A stretch of 53,350 nucleotides of DNA from Streptomyces sp. NRRL S-1022 (GCF_000720135.1 NZ_JOIU01000040.1:1-53350), one strand, 5' to 3'. Counted from the first letter of the stretch, positions 17,713 through 26,698 are shown. Notes: generated by a model not told the origin, from the letters alone. Translations and numbers: made by a program.

Positions 17713-18384
17713 ATGGCACATCAGGCAGGAGGGCAGCGGCCGGCACCGCGGCCCGTCCCCGAGACCTGCGAGACCCAGGCGTACCTTCAGGACTACGGAG
17801 CGCTGCTGGAATACCTGGCCTGCCCGTCGCTGGTCGTCGACCGCCACTGGAACGTGGTCATGGCCAACAGCGCGTTCGAGACACTTTTCTGCGGCGTGCG
17901 CCCCCACCCGACGGCCATGCCAGGGGAGAACTTCCTGCGTTTCGTGCTGTTCCACCCCGACGCGGGCGAGGTCCTCGGCGAGCACGAACCCGGCTGGTGC
18001 CTGCCCATGCTGGCCCAGGTCCGCTCCGCCCTGGAGACCCACGGCCACGACCACGAACTGCAGGCGGTGCGCCGGGAGATCGCCCAGGACCCGATCATGG
18101 AGGCCGCCTACCGGCAGGGCCTGCCGCACTGGATCCGCGCCGTCGGCGAGGCCGCCACCCGCCTCGACGGCGCGGTGCGCCTCCTGCACCACCCGGACCC
18201 GCGCCGCGGGCGCACCGAGTGCCGCATCGTCGAGGAGTCGCCGCAGCCGCTGCTGGACCTCGGCTACCGGCGCCTGACGATGATCCTGCGCGACCCCCGC
18301 CGGGCCGTCGCGCCGGTCCGCCGCCCGCGCCGCCCGCGCGGCGCCGCCTCCCACCTGACGGTCGTCCCGTCCCCCGGGAACTGA
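17713..18384 (+). CDS. Free-standing MmyB-like ligand-binding (PAS-like) domain protein
   Basis: 223 residues matching the ligand-binding half of MmyB-type regulators: YGALLEYLACPSLVVDRHWN, VVMANSAFETLFCGV, then NFLRFVLFHPDAGEVLG and an arginine-rich tail. In the family this PAS-like fold, thought to bind fatty-acid-like ligands, normally follows an N-terminal XRE HTH of about 80 residues. Here the protein starts at residue MAHQAGGQRPAP with no HTH. It is divergent from a separate XRE gene, so a split sensor and DNA-binding pair is plausible. The ribosome site before ATG 17713 is weak. Confidence 0.82.
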   Translation: MAHQAGGQRPAPRPVPETCETQAYLQDYGALLEYLACPSLVVDRHWNVVMANSAFETLFCGVRPHPTAMPGENFLRFVLFHPDAGEVLGEHEPGWCLPMLAQVRSALETHGHDHELQAVRREIAQDPIMEAAYRQGLPHWIRAVGEAATRLDGAVRLLHHPDPRRGRTECRIVEESPQPLLDLGYRRLTMILRDPRRAVAPVRRPRRPRGAASHLTVVPSPGN

Positions 18385-18451
18385 CCCGGCACCGTCGGCG
18401 TTCAGGTCGCCGGCGGCGCCGGGCCGGCCTCTTCTCGGCCGTGTCGCCCAA

Positions 18452-18486
18452 CGCAAGCCGTTTGCGTGACTTGCGTTAACCTTGCG
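18452..18486. promoter_or_regulatory. LacI-type operator cluster before the sugar-locus regulator
   Basis: CGCAA-N5-TTGCG (18452-18466) is followed by further TTGCG words at 18471-18475 and 18482-18486, ending 3 bp before the ATG. Repeated TTGC(A/G) words are typical of MalR-like sites in Streptomyces. Autoregulation by the adjacent LacI protein is inferred. Confidence 0.55.
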
Positions 18487-18489
18487 GGC

Positions 18490-19488
18490 ATGACGCGACG
18501 ACTTGCGGAAGTGGCGAAAAAGGTCGGGGTCAGCGAGGCCACGGTCAGCCGGGTGCTCAACGGCAAGCCCGGAGTCTCCGACGCCACCCGGCAGGCGGTG
18601 CTCACGGCCCTCGACGTCCTCGGCTACGAGCGCCCCACCCAGCTGCGCGGCGAACGCGCCCGGCTCGTCGGCCTCGTCCTGCCCGAGCTGCAGAACCCCA
18701 TCTTCCCCGCCTTCGCCGAGGTCATCGGCGGCGCCCTCGCGCAGCTCGGACTGACCCCGGTGCTGTGCACCCAGACCAAGGGCGGGGTGTCCGAGGCGGA
18801 CTACGTCGAACTGCTCCTCCAGCAGCAGGTCTCCGGCGTCGTGTTCGCCGGCGGCCTGTACGCCCAGGCCGACGCGCCGCACGGCCACTACCGGCTGCTG
18901 GCCGAGCGCAACATCCCCGTCGTGCTGGTCAACGCGGCCATCGACGACCTCGGCTTCCCGGCCGTGTCCTGCGACGACGCCGTCGCCGTCGAGCAGGCCT
19001 GGCGGCACCTGGCCTCCCTCGGCCACGAACGCATCGGCCTCGTCCTCGGCCCCCGCGACCACGTCCCCTCGGCGCGCAAACTGGCCGCCGCCCGGGCCGT
19101 CGCCGGCGATCTGCCGGAGGAGTCCGTCGCGCGGGCCATGTTCTCCCTCGAAGGCGGTCACGCCGCCGCCTCCCGGCTGATCGACCGGGGGATCACCGGC
19201 ATCATCTGCGCCTCCGACCCGCTGGCGCTCGGCGCCGTCCGGGCGGCCCGCCGCAAGGGGTACGCCGTCCCGGACCGGATCTCCGTCGTCGGCTACGACG
19301 ACTCGGCGTTCATGAACTGCACCGAGCCCCCGCTGACCACCGTCCGCCAGCCCATCGAGGCCATGGGACGCGCGGCCGTGGAACTGCTGCACGCGCAGAT
19401 CGGGGGGAGTGCCGTACCCGCCGAGGAGCTGCTGTTCGAACCGGAACTGGTGGTGCGCGGTTCCACCGCGCAAGCCCCGCGCGACTGA
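18490..19488 (+). CDS. LacI-family transcriptional regulator of the alpha-glucan locus (MalR-like)
   Basis: 332-residue repressor. The N-terminal HTH MTRRLAEVAKKVGVSEATVS runs into RVLNGKPGVSDATRQAV. The periplasmic-binding-protein-like core includes GLVLPELQNPIFPAFAEVIGG and ends in DRISVVGYDDSAF and PPLTTVRQPIEAMG. It resembles streptomycete MalR in sequence and context, directly before binding protein, permeases and alpha-glucosidase. It probably represses its own gene and the transport operon through TTGCG-containing sites and is released by the transported oligosaccharide. Start ATG 18490; an upstream in-frame start lies inside the operator. Confidence 0.92.
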   Translation: MTRRLAEVAKKVGVSEATVSRVLNGKPGVSDATRQAVLTALDVLGYERPTQLRGERARLVGLVLPELQNPIFPAFAEVIGGALAQLGLTPVLCTQTKGGVSEADYVELLLQQQVSGVVFAGGLYAQADAPHGHYRLLAERNIPVVLVNAAIDDLGFPAVSCDDAVAVEQAWRHLASLGHERIGLVLGPRDHVPSARKLAAARAVAGDLPEESVARAMFSLEGGHAAASRLIDRGITGIICASDPLALGAVRAARRKGYAVPDRISVVGYDDSAFMNCTEPPLTTVRQPIEAMGRAAVELLHAQIGGSAVPAEELLFEPELVVRGSTAQAPRD

Positions 19489-19616
19489 ACCCCAGAAGAT
19501 CCAGCTCGCTGTCGAATAATTACAGACTCTGCGCGACATCTTGCGGACCACTGTCCGTGGTGCTTGAGTGTGCGGCGCCCACCGCACCTGCCACGAGTGC
19601 CACGAGGGGTCCACCG
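19489..19616 (+). promoter_or_regulatory. Promoter/operator spacer before the binding protein
   Basis: 128-bp spacer with an AT-rich core AATAATTACAGACTCT (19516-19531), then TGCGCGACATCTTGCG (19530-19545). The TTGCG word matches the operator upstream of the LacI gene, so a second site for the same repressor is likely. Confidence 0.5.
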
Positions 19617-20969
19617 ATGACCAGCACCGGGTTCCGCCGTACCGCCGTCGCGATCGGCGTCTGTTCCTCGCTCGCCCTCGCCGCCACCGCCTGCGGCTCC
19701 GGCGACGACGGCTCGGCGGGCGGCAAGACCCGCATCACCGTCAACTGCGAGCCGCCCAGGAGCGCCAAGGCCGACCGCCGCTTCTTCGAGGAGGACATCG
19801 CCGCCTTCGAGGAGGACCACCCGGACATCGACGTCGTCGCCCACGACGCCTTCCCCTGCCAGGACCCGAAGACCTTCGACGCCAAACTCGCCGGCGGCCA
19901 GATGGAGGACGTGTTCTACACCTACTTCACCGACGCCCGGCACGTGGTCGACGTCCGCCAGGCCGCCGACCTCACCCCGTACCTCACCGAACTGAAGAGC
20001 TACGACAGCATCCAGAAACAGCTGCGGGACATCTACACCGTGGACGGGAAGGTATACGGGATACCGCGTACCGGATACTCCATGGGGCTGCTCTACAACC
20101 GGGCCCTCTTCCGCAAGGCCGGCCTGGATCCCGACAAGCCCCCGGCGACCTGGGACGAGGTCCGCGCCGACGCCAGGCGGATCGCCGCCCTCGGCGACGG
20201 CACCGTCGGCTACGCCGACTACAGCGCCCAGAACCAGGGCGGCTGGCACTTCACCGCCGAGCTGTACTCCCAGGGCGGCGACGTCGTCACCGCCGACGGA
20301 ACCAAGGCCACCATCGACACCCCCGAAGGCCACGCCGTCCTGCGCACCCTGCACGACATGCGGTGGACCGACGACTCGATGGGCAGCAAGCAGCTCCTCG
20401 TCATCAACGACGTCCAGCAGATGATGGGCTCCGGCAGACTCGGCATGTACCTCGCCGCCCCCGACAACATCCCGATCCTGGTCAAGGAGAAGGGCGGCAA
20501 CTACCAGGACCTCGCCCTCGCCCCCATGCCCGGCGGCAAGGGCACCCTCATCGGCGGCGACGGCTACATGGTCAGCAAGAAGGCCACACCCGCCCAGATC
20601 CGCGCCGCCCTCAAGTGGCTCGACCACATGTTCCTCGCCCCCGGCAAGGGCTTCCTCGGCGACTACGCGCGCGCCAGGAAGAACGGCGCCCCCGTCGGCC
20701 TGCCCGAGCCGCGCCTGTTCACCGGCGCCGCCGACGCCGCCGACCAGCGCATCAAGGAGGCCAACGCCAACGTCCCGGTGCGCAACTACCAGGCGTTCCT
20801 CGACGGCAGCCGCACACTCCGGCTGAAGACGGAACCGCCGCACGCCCAGCAGATCTACTCCGTCCTCGACGCCGCCGTCTCCGCCGTCCTCACCCGCAAG
20901 GACGCCGACATCGACCAGCTCCTCAAGGACGCGTCCGACAAGATCGACAGCATCCTGGCCCGGAGCTGA
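19617..20969 (+). CDS. ABC transporter sugar-binding lipoprotein
   Basis: 450-residue extracellular solute-binding protein (MalE/UgpB class). The signal peptide ends in lipobox LAATAC, with Cys26 as the lipidated residue. The mature part shows FEEDHPDIDVVAHDAF, DVFYTYFTDARHVVDV and GGDGYMVSKKAT. It delivers oligosaccharide to the two permeases downstream. ATG 19617 lies 128 bp after the LacI gene. Codons at 20052-20079 (GTA TAC GGG ATA CCG CGT) form GTAT-type heptads unusual for the organism, noted in the findings. Confidence 0.94.
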   Translation: MTSTGFRRTAVAIGVCSSLALAATACGSGDDGSAGGKTRITVNCEPPRSAKADRRFFEEDIAAFEEDHPDIDVVAHDAFPCQDPKTFDAKLAGGQMEDVFYTYFTDARHVVDVRQAADLTPYLTELKSYDSIQKQLRDIYTVDGKVYGIPRTGYSMGLLYNRALFRKAGLDPDKPPATWDEVRADARRIAALGDGTVGYADYSAQNQGGWHFTAELYSQGGDVVTADGTKATIDTPEGHAVLRTLHDMRWTDDSMGSKQLLVINDVQQMMGSGRLGMYLAAPDNIPILVKEKGGNYQDLALAPMPGGKGTLIGGDGYMVSKKATPAQIRAALKWLDHMFLAPGKGFLGDYARARKNGAPVGLPEPRLFTGAADAADQRIKEANANVPVRNYQAFLDGSRTLRLKTEPPHAQQIYSVLDAAVSAVLTRKDADIDQLLKDASDKIDSILARS

Positions 20970-20974
20970 CCGCC

Positions 20975-21937
20975 ATGACGAAGACGGCGCACCCGGCCGA
21001 ACGGCACCCCGTGGCGCACACCGCCGTCCCGCCGGCCCCGACACCGCCCCCGGCGGACACCCGCCGGCGCCGCCGCCTGACCGACCAGCTCCGGGCCTAC
21101 GCCTTCCTCCTCGGCGGACTGCTCTGCTTCGCCCTGTTCTCCTGGTACCCGGCGATCCGCGCCGTCGTCATCGCCTTCCAGACCTACACACCGGGCTCCC
21201 CGCCCGCCTGGGCCGGTACCGCCAACTTCACCCGCGTCCTGCACGACCCCGAGTTCACGGCCGCCTGGCGCAACACCCTCACCTTCACCCTGCTGGCCCT
21301 CCTCCTCGGCTTCGCCGTCCCCTTCCTCCTCGCCCTCGTCCTCAACGAACTACGGCACGCCAAGGCCTTCTTCCGGATCGTGGTCTACCTGCCGGTGATG
21401 ATCCCGCCGGTGGTCAGCGCCCTGCTGTGGAAGTGGTTCTACGACCCCGGGACCGGCCTCGCCAACGAGACGCTGCGCCTGCTGCACCTGCCCACCTCGA
21501 ACTGGTCCAACGGCACCGGCACCGCCCTCGTCTCCCTCGTGATCGTGGCCACCTGGGCCAACATGGGCGGCACCGTCCTCATCTACCTCGCCGCCCTGCA
21601 GTCCATCCCCGGCGAGCTGTACGAGGCGGCCGAACTCGACGGCGCGAACCTCCTCCAGCGCGTCCGGCACATCACCGTCCCGCAGACCCGTTTCGTGCTC
21701 CTCATGCTGATGCTCCTTCAGATCATCGCCACCATGCAGGTGTTCACCGAACCGTTCGTCATCACCGGCGGCGGACCCGAGAACGCCACGGTCACCGTCC
21801 TGTACCTCATCTACAAGTACGCCTTCCTCTACAACGACTTCGGCGGCGCCTGCGCCCTGAGCGTCATGCTCCTGCTGCTGCTCGGCGCCTTCTCCGCCGC
21901 CTACCTGCGGCTCACCCGCTCCGAGGGGGACGCATGA
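20975..21937 (+). CDS. ABC sugar permease, MalF-like
   Basis: 320-residue inner-membrane permease with about six transmembrane helices after a proline-rich cytoplasmic start of some 35 residues. The EAA loop that contacts the ATPase is visible as YEAAELDGANLLQRVRHITV about residue 215. The start is 5 bp after the lipoprotein stop, and the stop overlaps the next permease in ATGA. No ATPase gene occurs in the locus; streptomycete transporters of this type usually share MsiK. Confidence 0.94.
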   Translation: MTKTAHPAERHPVAHTAVPPAPTPPPADTRRRRRLTDQLRAYAFLLGGLLCFALFSWYPAIRAVVIAFQTYTPGSPPAWAGTANFTRVLHDPEFTAAWRNTLTFTLLALLLGFAVPFLLALVLNELRHAKAFFRIVVYLPVMIPPVVSALLWKWFYDPGTGLANETLRLLHLPTSNWSNGTGTALVSLVIVATWANMGGTVLIYLAALQSIPGELYEAAELDGANLLQRVRHITVPQTRFVLLMLMLLQIIATMQVFTEPFVITGGGPENATVTVLYLIYKYAFLYNDFGGACALSVMLLLLLGAFSAAYLRLTRSEGDA

Positions 21938-22815
21938 CCACCGGCACCCGCACCCTCGTCTCCCCGGCCACCCTCGCCCGCCCGCGCGGAAAGGCCCTCT
22001 ACTGGACGGTGTTCACGGCCGTCGTCGTCCTCTTCACGCTCGCCTTCCTCTTCCCCGTCTACTGGATGGTGACCGGCGCCCTGAAGTCCCCGGACGAGGT
22101 GACCCGGACCCCGCCCACACTGCTGCCCGAGCACTGGCACCTCACCGGCTACACCGACGCGTGGAACCTGATGGAGCTCCCGCGGCACCTCGGGAACACG
22201 GTCGTCCAGGCCGCCGGCGCCTGGGCCTGCCAACTCGTGCTCTGCACGGCCGCCGCCTACTCCCTGTCCCGGCTGAAGCCCGCCTTCGGCAAGGCCGTCC
22301 TCGGCGGCATCCTCGCCACCCTCATGGTCCCGGCACAGGCCCTGGTCGTCCCCAAGTACCTCACCGTCGCCGACCTGCCGCTGATCCACACCAGCCTGCT
22401 CGACGACCCCCTCGCCGTCTGGCTGCCTGCCGCCGCCAACGCCTTCAACCTCTACCTGCTCAAACGGTTCTTCGACCAGCTGCCCCGCGATGTCCTTCAG
22501 GCCGCCGCGATCGACGGCGCCGGCCCGCTGCGGATCCTGTGGTCCGTCGTCCTGCCCATGTCCCGGCCGGTCCTCGGCGTGGTCTCCATCTTCGCGCTGG
22601 TCGCCGTCTGGCAGGACTTCCTGTGGCCGCTGATGGTCTTCTCCGACACCGGCCGGCAGCCGATCAGCGTGGCCCTGGTCCAGCTGTCGCAGAACATCCA
22701 GCTCACCGTGCTCATCGCCGCGATGGTGATCGCCAGCATCCCGATGGTGGCGCTGTTCCTCGTCTTCCAGCGGCACATCATCGCCGGGATCAGCGCGGGC
22801 AGCACCAAGGGCTGA
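21934..22815 (+). CDS. ABC sugar permease, MalG-like
   Basis: 293-residue permease with six predicted membrane helices beginning at YWTVFTAVVVLFTLAFLFPV and the EAA-type loop VLQAAAIDGAGPLRILWSVV near residue 200. It is coupled to the MalF-like gene by a 4-bp overlap. The last helix region IAAMVIASIPMVALFLVFQR ends in a short cytoplasmic tail. It forms a heterodimer with the preceding permease. Confidence 0.94.
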   Translation: MTTGTRTLVSPATLARPRGKALYWTVFTAVVVLFTLAFLFPVYWMVTGALKSPDEVTRTPPTLLPEHWHLTGYTDAWNLMELPRHLGNTVVQAAGAWACQLVLCTAAAYSLSRLKPAFGKAVLGGILATLMVPAQALVVPKYLTVADLPLIHTSLLDDPLAVWLPAAANAFNLYLLKRFFDQLPRDVLQAAAIDGAGPLRILWSVVLPMSRPVLGVVSIFALVAVWQDFLWPLMVFSDTGRQPISVALVQLSQNIQLTVLIAAMVIASIPMVALFLVFQRHIIAGISAGSTKG

Positions 22816-22848
22816 CGCCGCCGCCCCCTCCACAGAAAGGCACGCCCC

Positions 22849-24456
22849 GTGGGACAGCCCAGCCATGCCCGGAAAGACCCTGACTGGTGGCGCTCGGCCG
22901 TCATCTACCAGGTGTACGTCCGCAGCTTCGCCGATGGCGACGGCGACGGCACCGGCGACCTCGCGGGCGTCCGCTCCCGGCTGCCGTACCTGGCCGGACT
23001 CGGCGTCGACGCCCTCTGGTTCACCCCCTGGTACCTGTCACCCCTCAGGGACGGCGGCTACGACGTCGCCGACTACCGCACCATCGACCCCGCCTTCGGC
23101 ACCCTCGCCGAAGCCGAGAAACTCATCGCCGAGGCCCGCGAGCTGGGCATCCGGACCATCGTCGACATCGTGCCCAACCACGTCTCCGACCAGCACCCCT
23201 GGTTCCGGGCCGCACGCGCCGCCGGACCCGGCAGCCCCGAACGCGACCTCTTCCACTTCCGCCCCGGCCGCGGCCGGCACGGCGAACTCCCCCCGAACGA
23301 CTGGCCGTCACAGTTCGCCGGCTCCACCGAACCGGTATGGACCCGCCTGCCCGACGGCGACTGGTACCTCCACCTGTTCACCCCCGAACAACCCGACCTC
23401 AACTGGGCCCACCCGGCCGTCCACCGGGAACACGAGGACATCCTGCGCTTCTGGTTCGAGCGGGGCGTCGCCGGCGTCCGCATCGACTCCGCCGCCCTGC
23501 TCGCCAAGGACCCCGGCCTCCCCGACCTCGCCGCACACCCCGGACCGCACCCCTTCCTCGACCGCGACGAACTCCACACCGTCTACCGCTCCTGGCGGCG
23601 CGTGGCCGACGAGTACGACGCCGTCTTCGTCGGCGAGGTCTGGCTCCCCGACCCCGAACGCTTCGCCCGCTACCTCCGCCCCGACGAACTCCACACCGCC
23701 TTCAACTTCTCCTTCCTCACCTGCCCCTGGGACGCCGGCCGGCTGCGCGCCTCGATCGACACCACCCTCGCCGAACACGCCCCCGTCGGCGCCCCGGCCA
23801 CCTGGGTGCTGTGCAACCACGACGTCACCCGCACGGTCACCCGGTACGGCCGCGAAGACACCGCCTTCGACTTCGCCACCAAGGCCTTCGGCACGCCGAC
23901 GGACCTGGCACTGGGAACACGCAGGGCACGGGCCGCGGCGCTGCTGTCGCTGGCACTGCCCGGGTCGGTGTACGTCTACCAGGGGGAGGAACTGGGGCTG
24001 CCGGAGGCCGAGATACCGGTCGACCGCATACAGGATCCGATGTACTTCCGATCGCAGGGAACCGACCCCGGCCGTGACGGCTGCCGGGTGCCGCTGCCGT
24101 GGGTCGACGGTATGCCGTATGCGGGATTCGGTTCACACGAGGAGCCGTGGCTGCCGCAGCCGGTCGACTGGCGATCGTATGCAGTCGACCGTCAACTACG
24201 GGACCCCGACTCCATGCTCACCCTCTACCGCCAGGCCATCGCCCTGCGCCCCCAGTTCGGCGACGGCCCCCTGACCTGGCTGCCCGCCCCCGACGACGTG
24301 CTCGCCTTCTCCCGCGCGGACGGCGCGCTGTGCGTGGTCAACCTCGCGGCCACGCCCGCCCGCCTCCCCGCGCACTCCCGGCTCCTGCTCACGAGCGGCC
24401 CACTGGACGACGCGGGCCGGCTGCCGCAGGACACGGCGGCCTGGCTGCGCGCCTGA
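22849..24456 (+). CDS. GH13 alpha-glucosidase / oligo-alpha-glucosidase
   Basis: 535-residue cytoplasmic enzyme releasing glucose from imported alpha-gluco-oligosaccharides. The four GH13 regions are present: DIVPNHVSDQHPW, GVAGVRIDSAAL (nucleophile D), VFVGEVWLPD (acid/base E) and CNHDVTR (HD). There is no signal peptide. The GTG at 22849 has AGAAAGG 8 bp upstream and follows the permease by 33 bp. Linkage specificity (alpha-1,4, 1,6 or 1,3) is not readable, but the neighbour is an alpha-1,3-glucanase. Codons about 24015-24190 contain ATA, CGA, GTA and TAT in GTAT-type heptads. Confidence 0.94.
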   Translation: MGQPSHARKDPDWWRSAVIYQVYVRSFADGDGDGTGDLAGVRSRLPYLAGLGVDALWFTPWYLSPLRDGGYDVADYRTIDPAFGTLAEAEKLIAEARELGIRTIVDIVPNHVSDQHPWFRAARAAGPGSPERDLFHFRPGRGRHGELPPNDWPSQFAGSTEPVWTRLPDGDWYLHLFTPEQPDLNWAHPAVHREHEDILRFWFERGVAGVRIDSAALLAKDPGLPDLAAHPGPHPFLDRDELHTVYRSWRRVADEYDAVFVGEVWLPDPERFARYLRPDELHTAFNFSFLTCPWDAGRLRASIDTTLAEHAPVGAPATWVLCNHDVTRTVTRYGREDTAFDFATKAFGTPTDLALGTRRARAAALLSLALPGSVYVYQGEELGLPEAEIPVDRIQDPMYFRSQGTDPGRDGCRVPLPWVDGMPYAGFGSHEEPWLPQPVDWRSYAVDRQLRDPDSMLTLYRQAIALRPQFGDGPLTWLPAPDDVLAFSRADGALCVVNLAATPARLPAHSRLLLTSGPLDDAGRLPQDTAAWLRA

Positions 24457-24513
24457 GCCGCATCCGTACGCACCTTGCTATCCCACGCACCCCCACCACG
24501 AAGGGATCAGCAC

Positions 24514-26691
24514 ATGCACAGCAGCACCGCCAGACATGTCAGGCGCATACCGGCGACCGGGGCGGTCGTCGCCCTCGCCGCCGGCATGCTCGTCGCCGTC
24601 GCCCCGGCCGCCCACGCGGCGGCCGGCGCCACGCTGCCCTTCACCTCCGTGGAGGCCGAGTCGGCGGCGAGCACGGGTACGCGCATCGGCCCGGACTACA
24701 CGCAGGGCAGCCTCGCCTCGGAGGCCTCCGGCCGGCAGGCCGTGCGGCTCGCCGCCGGGCAGCGGGTGGAGTTCACCGTGCCGCGTGCCGCCAATGCGCT
24801 GAATGTTGCATACAGTGTCCCGGACGGTCAGTCCGGGGCGCTGAACGTGTACGTCAACGGCACCCGGCTCGCCAGGACCCTCCCGGTGACCTCCAAGTAC
24901 TCGTACATCGACACCGGCTGGATCACCGGCGCCAAGACGCACCACTTCTTCGACAACACCCGCCTGCTGCTCGGGCAGAACGTCCAGGCCGGTGACAAGG
25001 TCGCCGTCGAGGCGGCCGGCGTCCCGGTGACCGTCGACGTCGCCGACTTCGAGCAGGTCGCCCCGGCCGCCACCCAGCCCGCCGGTTCGGTCTCCGTCGT
25101 CTCCAAGGGCGCCGACCCCAGCGGCGGCGGCGACTCCACCCAGGCGTTCCGCGACGCCATCGCCGCGGCCCAGGGCGGCACCGTGTGGATCCCGCCGGGC
25201 GACTACCGGATCACGTCCTCCCTGAACGGCGTGCAGAACGTGACCCTCCAGGGCGCCGGCAGCTGGTACTCGGTCGTGCACACCTCCCGCTTCATCGACC
25301 AGTCCTCCTCGGCCGGGAAGGTCCACGTCCAGGACTTCGCGGTCGTCGGCGAGGTCACCGAACGCGTCGACTCCAGCCCCGACAACTTCGTCAACGGCTC
25401 CCTCGGACCCGACTCGTCGGTCTCCGGCATGTGGATCCAGCACCTGAAGGTCGGCCTGTGGCTCACGGGCAACAACGACAACCTGGTGGTGGAGAACAGC
25501 CGCATCCTCGACACCACCGCCGACGGCCTCAACCTCAACGGCAGCGCGAAGGGTGTGCGGGTCCGCAACAACTTCCTGCGCAACCAGGGCGACGACTCCC
25601 TCGCCATGTGGTCGCTGTACTCCCCGGACACCGGCTCCAGCTTCGAGAACAACACCATCTCGCAGCCCAACCTCGCCAACGGCATCGCCGTCTACGGCGG
25701 CACCGACATCGCCGTTCGCAACAACCTGGTCTCCGACACCAACGCCCTCGGCAGCGGCATCGCCATCTCCAACCAGAAGTTCCTCGACCCCTTCCACCCC
25801 CTCGCCGGCACCATCACGGTCGCCGGCAACACGCTGGTGCGCACCGGCGCGATGAACCCCAACTGGAACCACCCGATGGGCGCCCTGCGCGTCGACTCCT
25901 ACGACAGCGCCATCGACGCGACCGTGAACATCACCGACACGACGATCACCGACAGCCCGTACAGTGCCTTCGAGTTCGTCTCCGGCGGCGGGCACGGCTA
26001 CCCGGTGCGGAACGTCAACGTCTCCGGCGCGACCGTACGGAACACCGGTACGGTCGTCGTCCAGGCGGAGGCGCAGGGCGCGGCCGCCTTCAGGAACGTC
26101 ACCGCCACCCAGACCGGCGCGGCCGGCGTCTACAACTGCCCCTACCCGGCGAACTCCGGCTCCTTCACCCTCGCCGACGGCGGCGGCAACTCCGGATGGA
26201 ACAGCACGTGGTCGGACTGCTCCACCTGGCCGCAGCCCGGGCAGGGCAACCCCGACCCCGACCCCGGCCGGAACCTCGCCAAGGGCCGTCCGGCCACCGC
26301 GACCGGCTCCCAGGACGTCTACACGCCGGGCAAGGCGGTCGACGGTGACGCGAACAGCTACTGGGAGTCCGCCAACAACGCCTTCCCGCAGTCCTGGACG
26401 GTCGACCTCGGCTCGTCCTACGCGGTGCGCCGCCTGGTGCTGAAGCTGCCGCCGTCCGCCGCCTGGGGCGCCCGTACGCAGACCGTCACGGTGCTCGGCA
26501 GCACCGACGGCTCCGGTTACTCGACCGTCGTCGGTGCCCAGGGCTACCGCTTCGACCCGGCCACCGGCAACTCCGCGACCGTGTCCCTGCCCGCCGGCAC
26601 GAACCTGCGCTATCTCCGCCTGACCGTCAGTGCCAACACGGGCTGGCCGGCGGGTCAGTTCAGCGAGGTGGAGGCCTATCTGACATCCTGA
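24514..26691 (+). CDS. Secreted GH87-like alpha-1,3-glucanase with CBM35-like and F5/8C (CBM32) domains
   Basis: 725-residue exoenzyme. A signal peptide of about 34 residues (ending AAHA) is followed by a CBM35-like domain (FTSVEAESAASTGTRIG..., to about residue 175). A parallel beta-helix catalytic domain follows to about 575, with GMWIQHLKVGLWLTGN, DTTADGLNLNG, NFLRNQGDDSLAMWS and LANGIAVYGG. The ADG and GDD aspartates match the GH87 mycodextranase/mutanase pattern. After a PGQGNPDPDPGRN linker comes a discoidin-type domain (NLAKGRPATATGSQ..., GQFSEVEAYLTS). It probably cuts alpha-1,3-glucan of fungal walls or biofilms to nigero-oligosaccharides for the transporter upstream. GAAGGGA precedes ATG 24514. 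Confidence 0.88.
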   Translation: MHSSTARHVRRIPATGAVVALAAGMLVAVAPAAHAAAGATLPFTSVEAESAASTGTRIGPDYTQGSLASEASGRQAVRLAAGQRVEFTVPRAANALNVAYSVPDGQSGALNVYVNGTRLARTLPVTSKYSYIDTGWITGAKTHHFFDNTRLLLGQNVQAGDKVAVEAAGVPVTVDVADFEQVAPAATQPAGSVSVVSKGADPSGGGDSTQAFRDAIAAAQGGTVWIPPGDYRITSSLNGVQNVTLQGAGSWYSVVHTSRFIDQSSSAGKVHVQDFAVVGEVTERVDSSPDNFVNGSLGPDSSVSGMWIQHLKVGLWLTGNNDNLVVENSRILDTTADGLNLNGSAKGVRVRNNFLRNQGDDSLAMWSLYSPDTGSSFENNTISQPNLANGIAVYGGTDIAVRNNLVSDTNALGSGIAISNQKFLDPFHPLAGTITVAGNTLVRTGAMNPNWNHPMGALRVDSYDSAIDATVNITDTTITDSPYSAFEFVSGGGHGYPVRNVNVSGATVRNTGTVVVQAEAQGAAAFRNVTATQTGAAGVYNCPYPANSGSFTLADGGGNSGWNSTWSDCSTWPQPGQGNPDPDPGRNLAKGRPATATGSQDVYTPGKAVDGDANSYWESANNAFPQSWTVDLGSSYAVRRLVLKLPPSAAWGARTQTVTVLGSTDGSGYSTVVGAQGYRFDPATGNSATVSLPAGTNLRYLRLTVSANTGWPAGQFSEVEAYLTS

Positions 26692-26698
26692 GGCCACT

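Noticed and set aside
18490..22815. Assigning malR, malE, malF and malG by name.
   Set aside because: The family match is clear, but substrate specificity is not, and the neighbouring alpha-1,3-glucanase argues for a different sugar.
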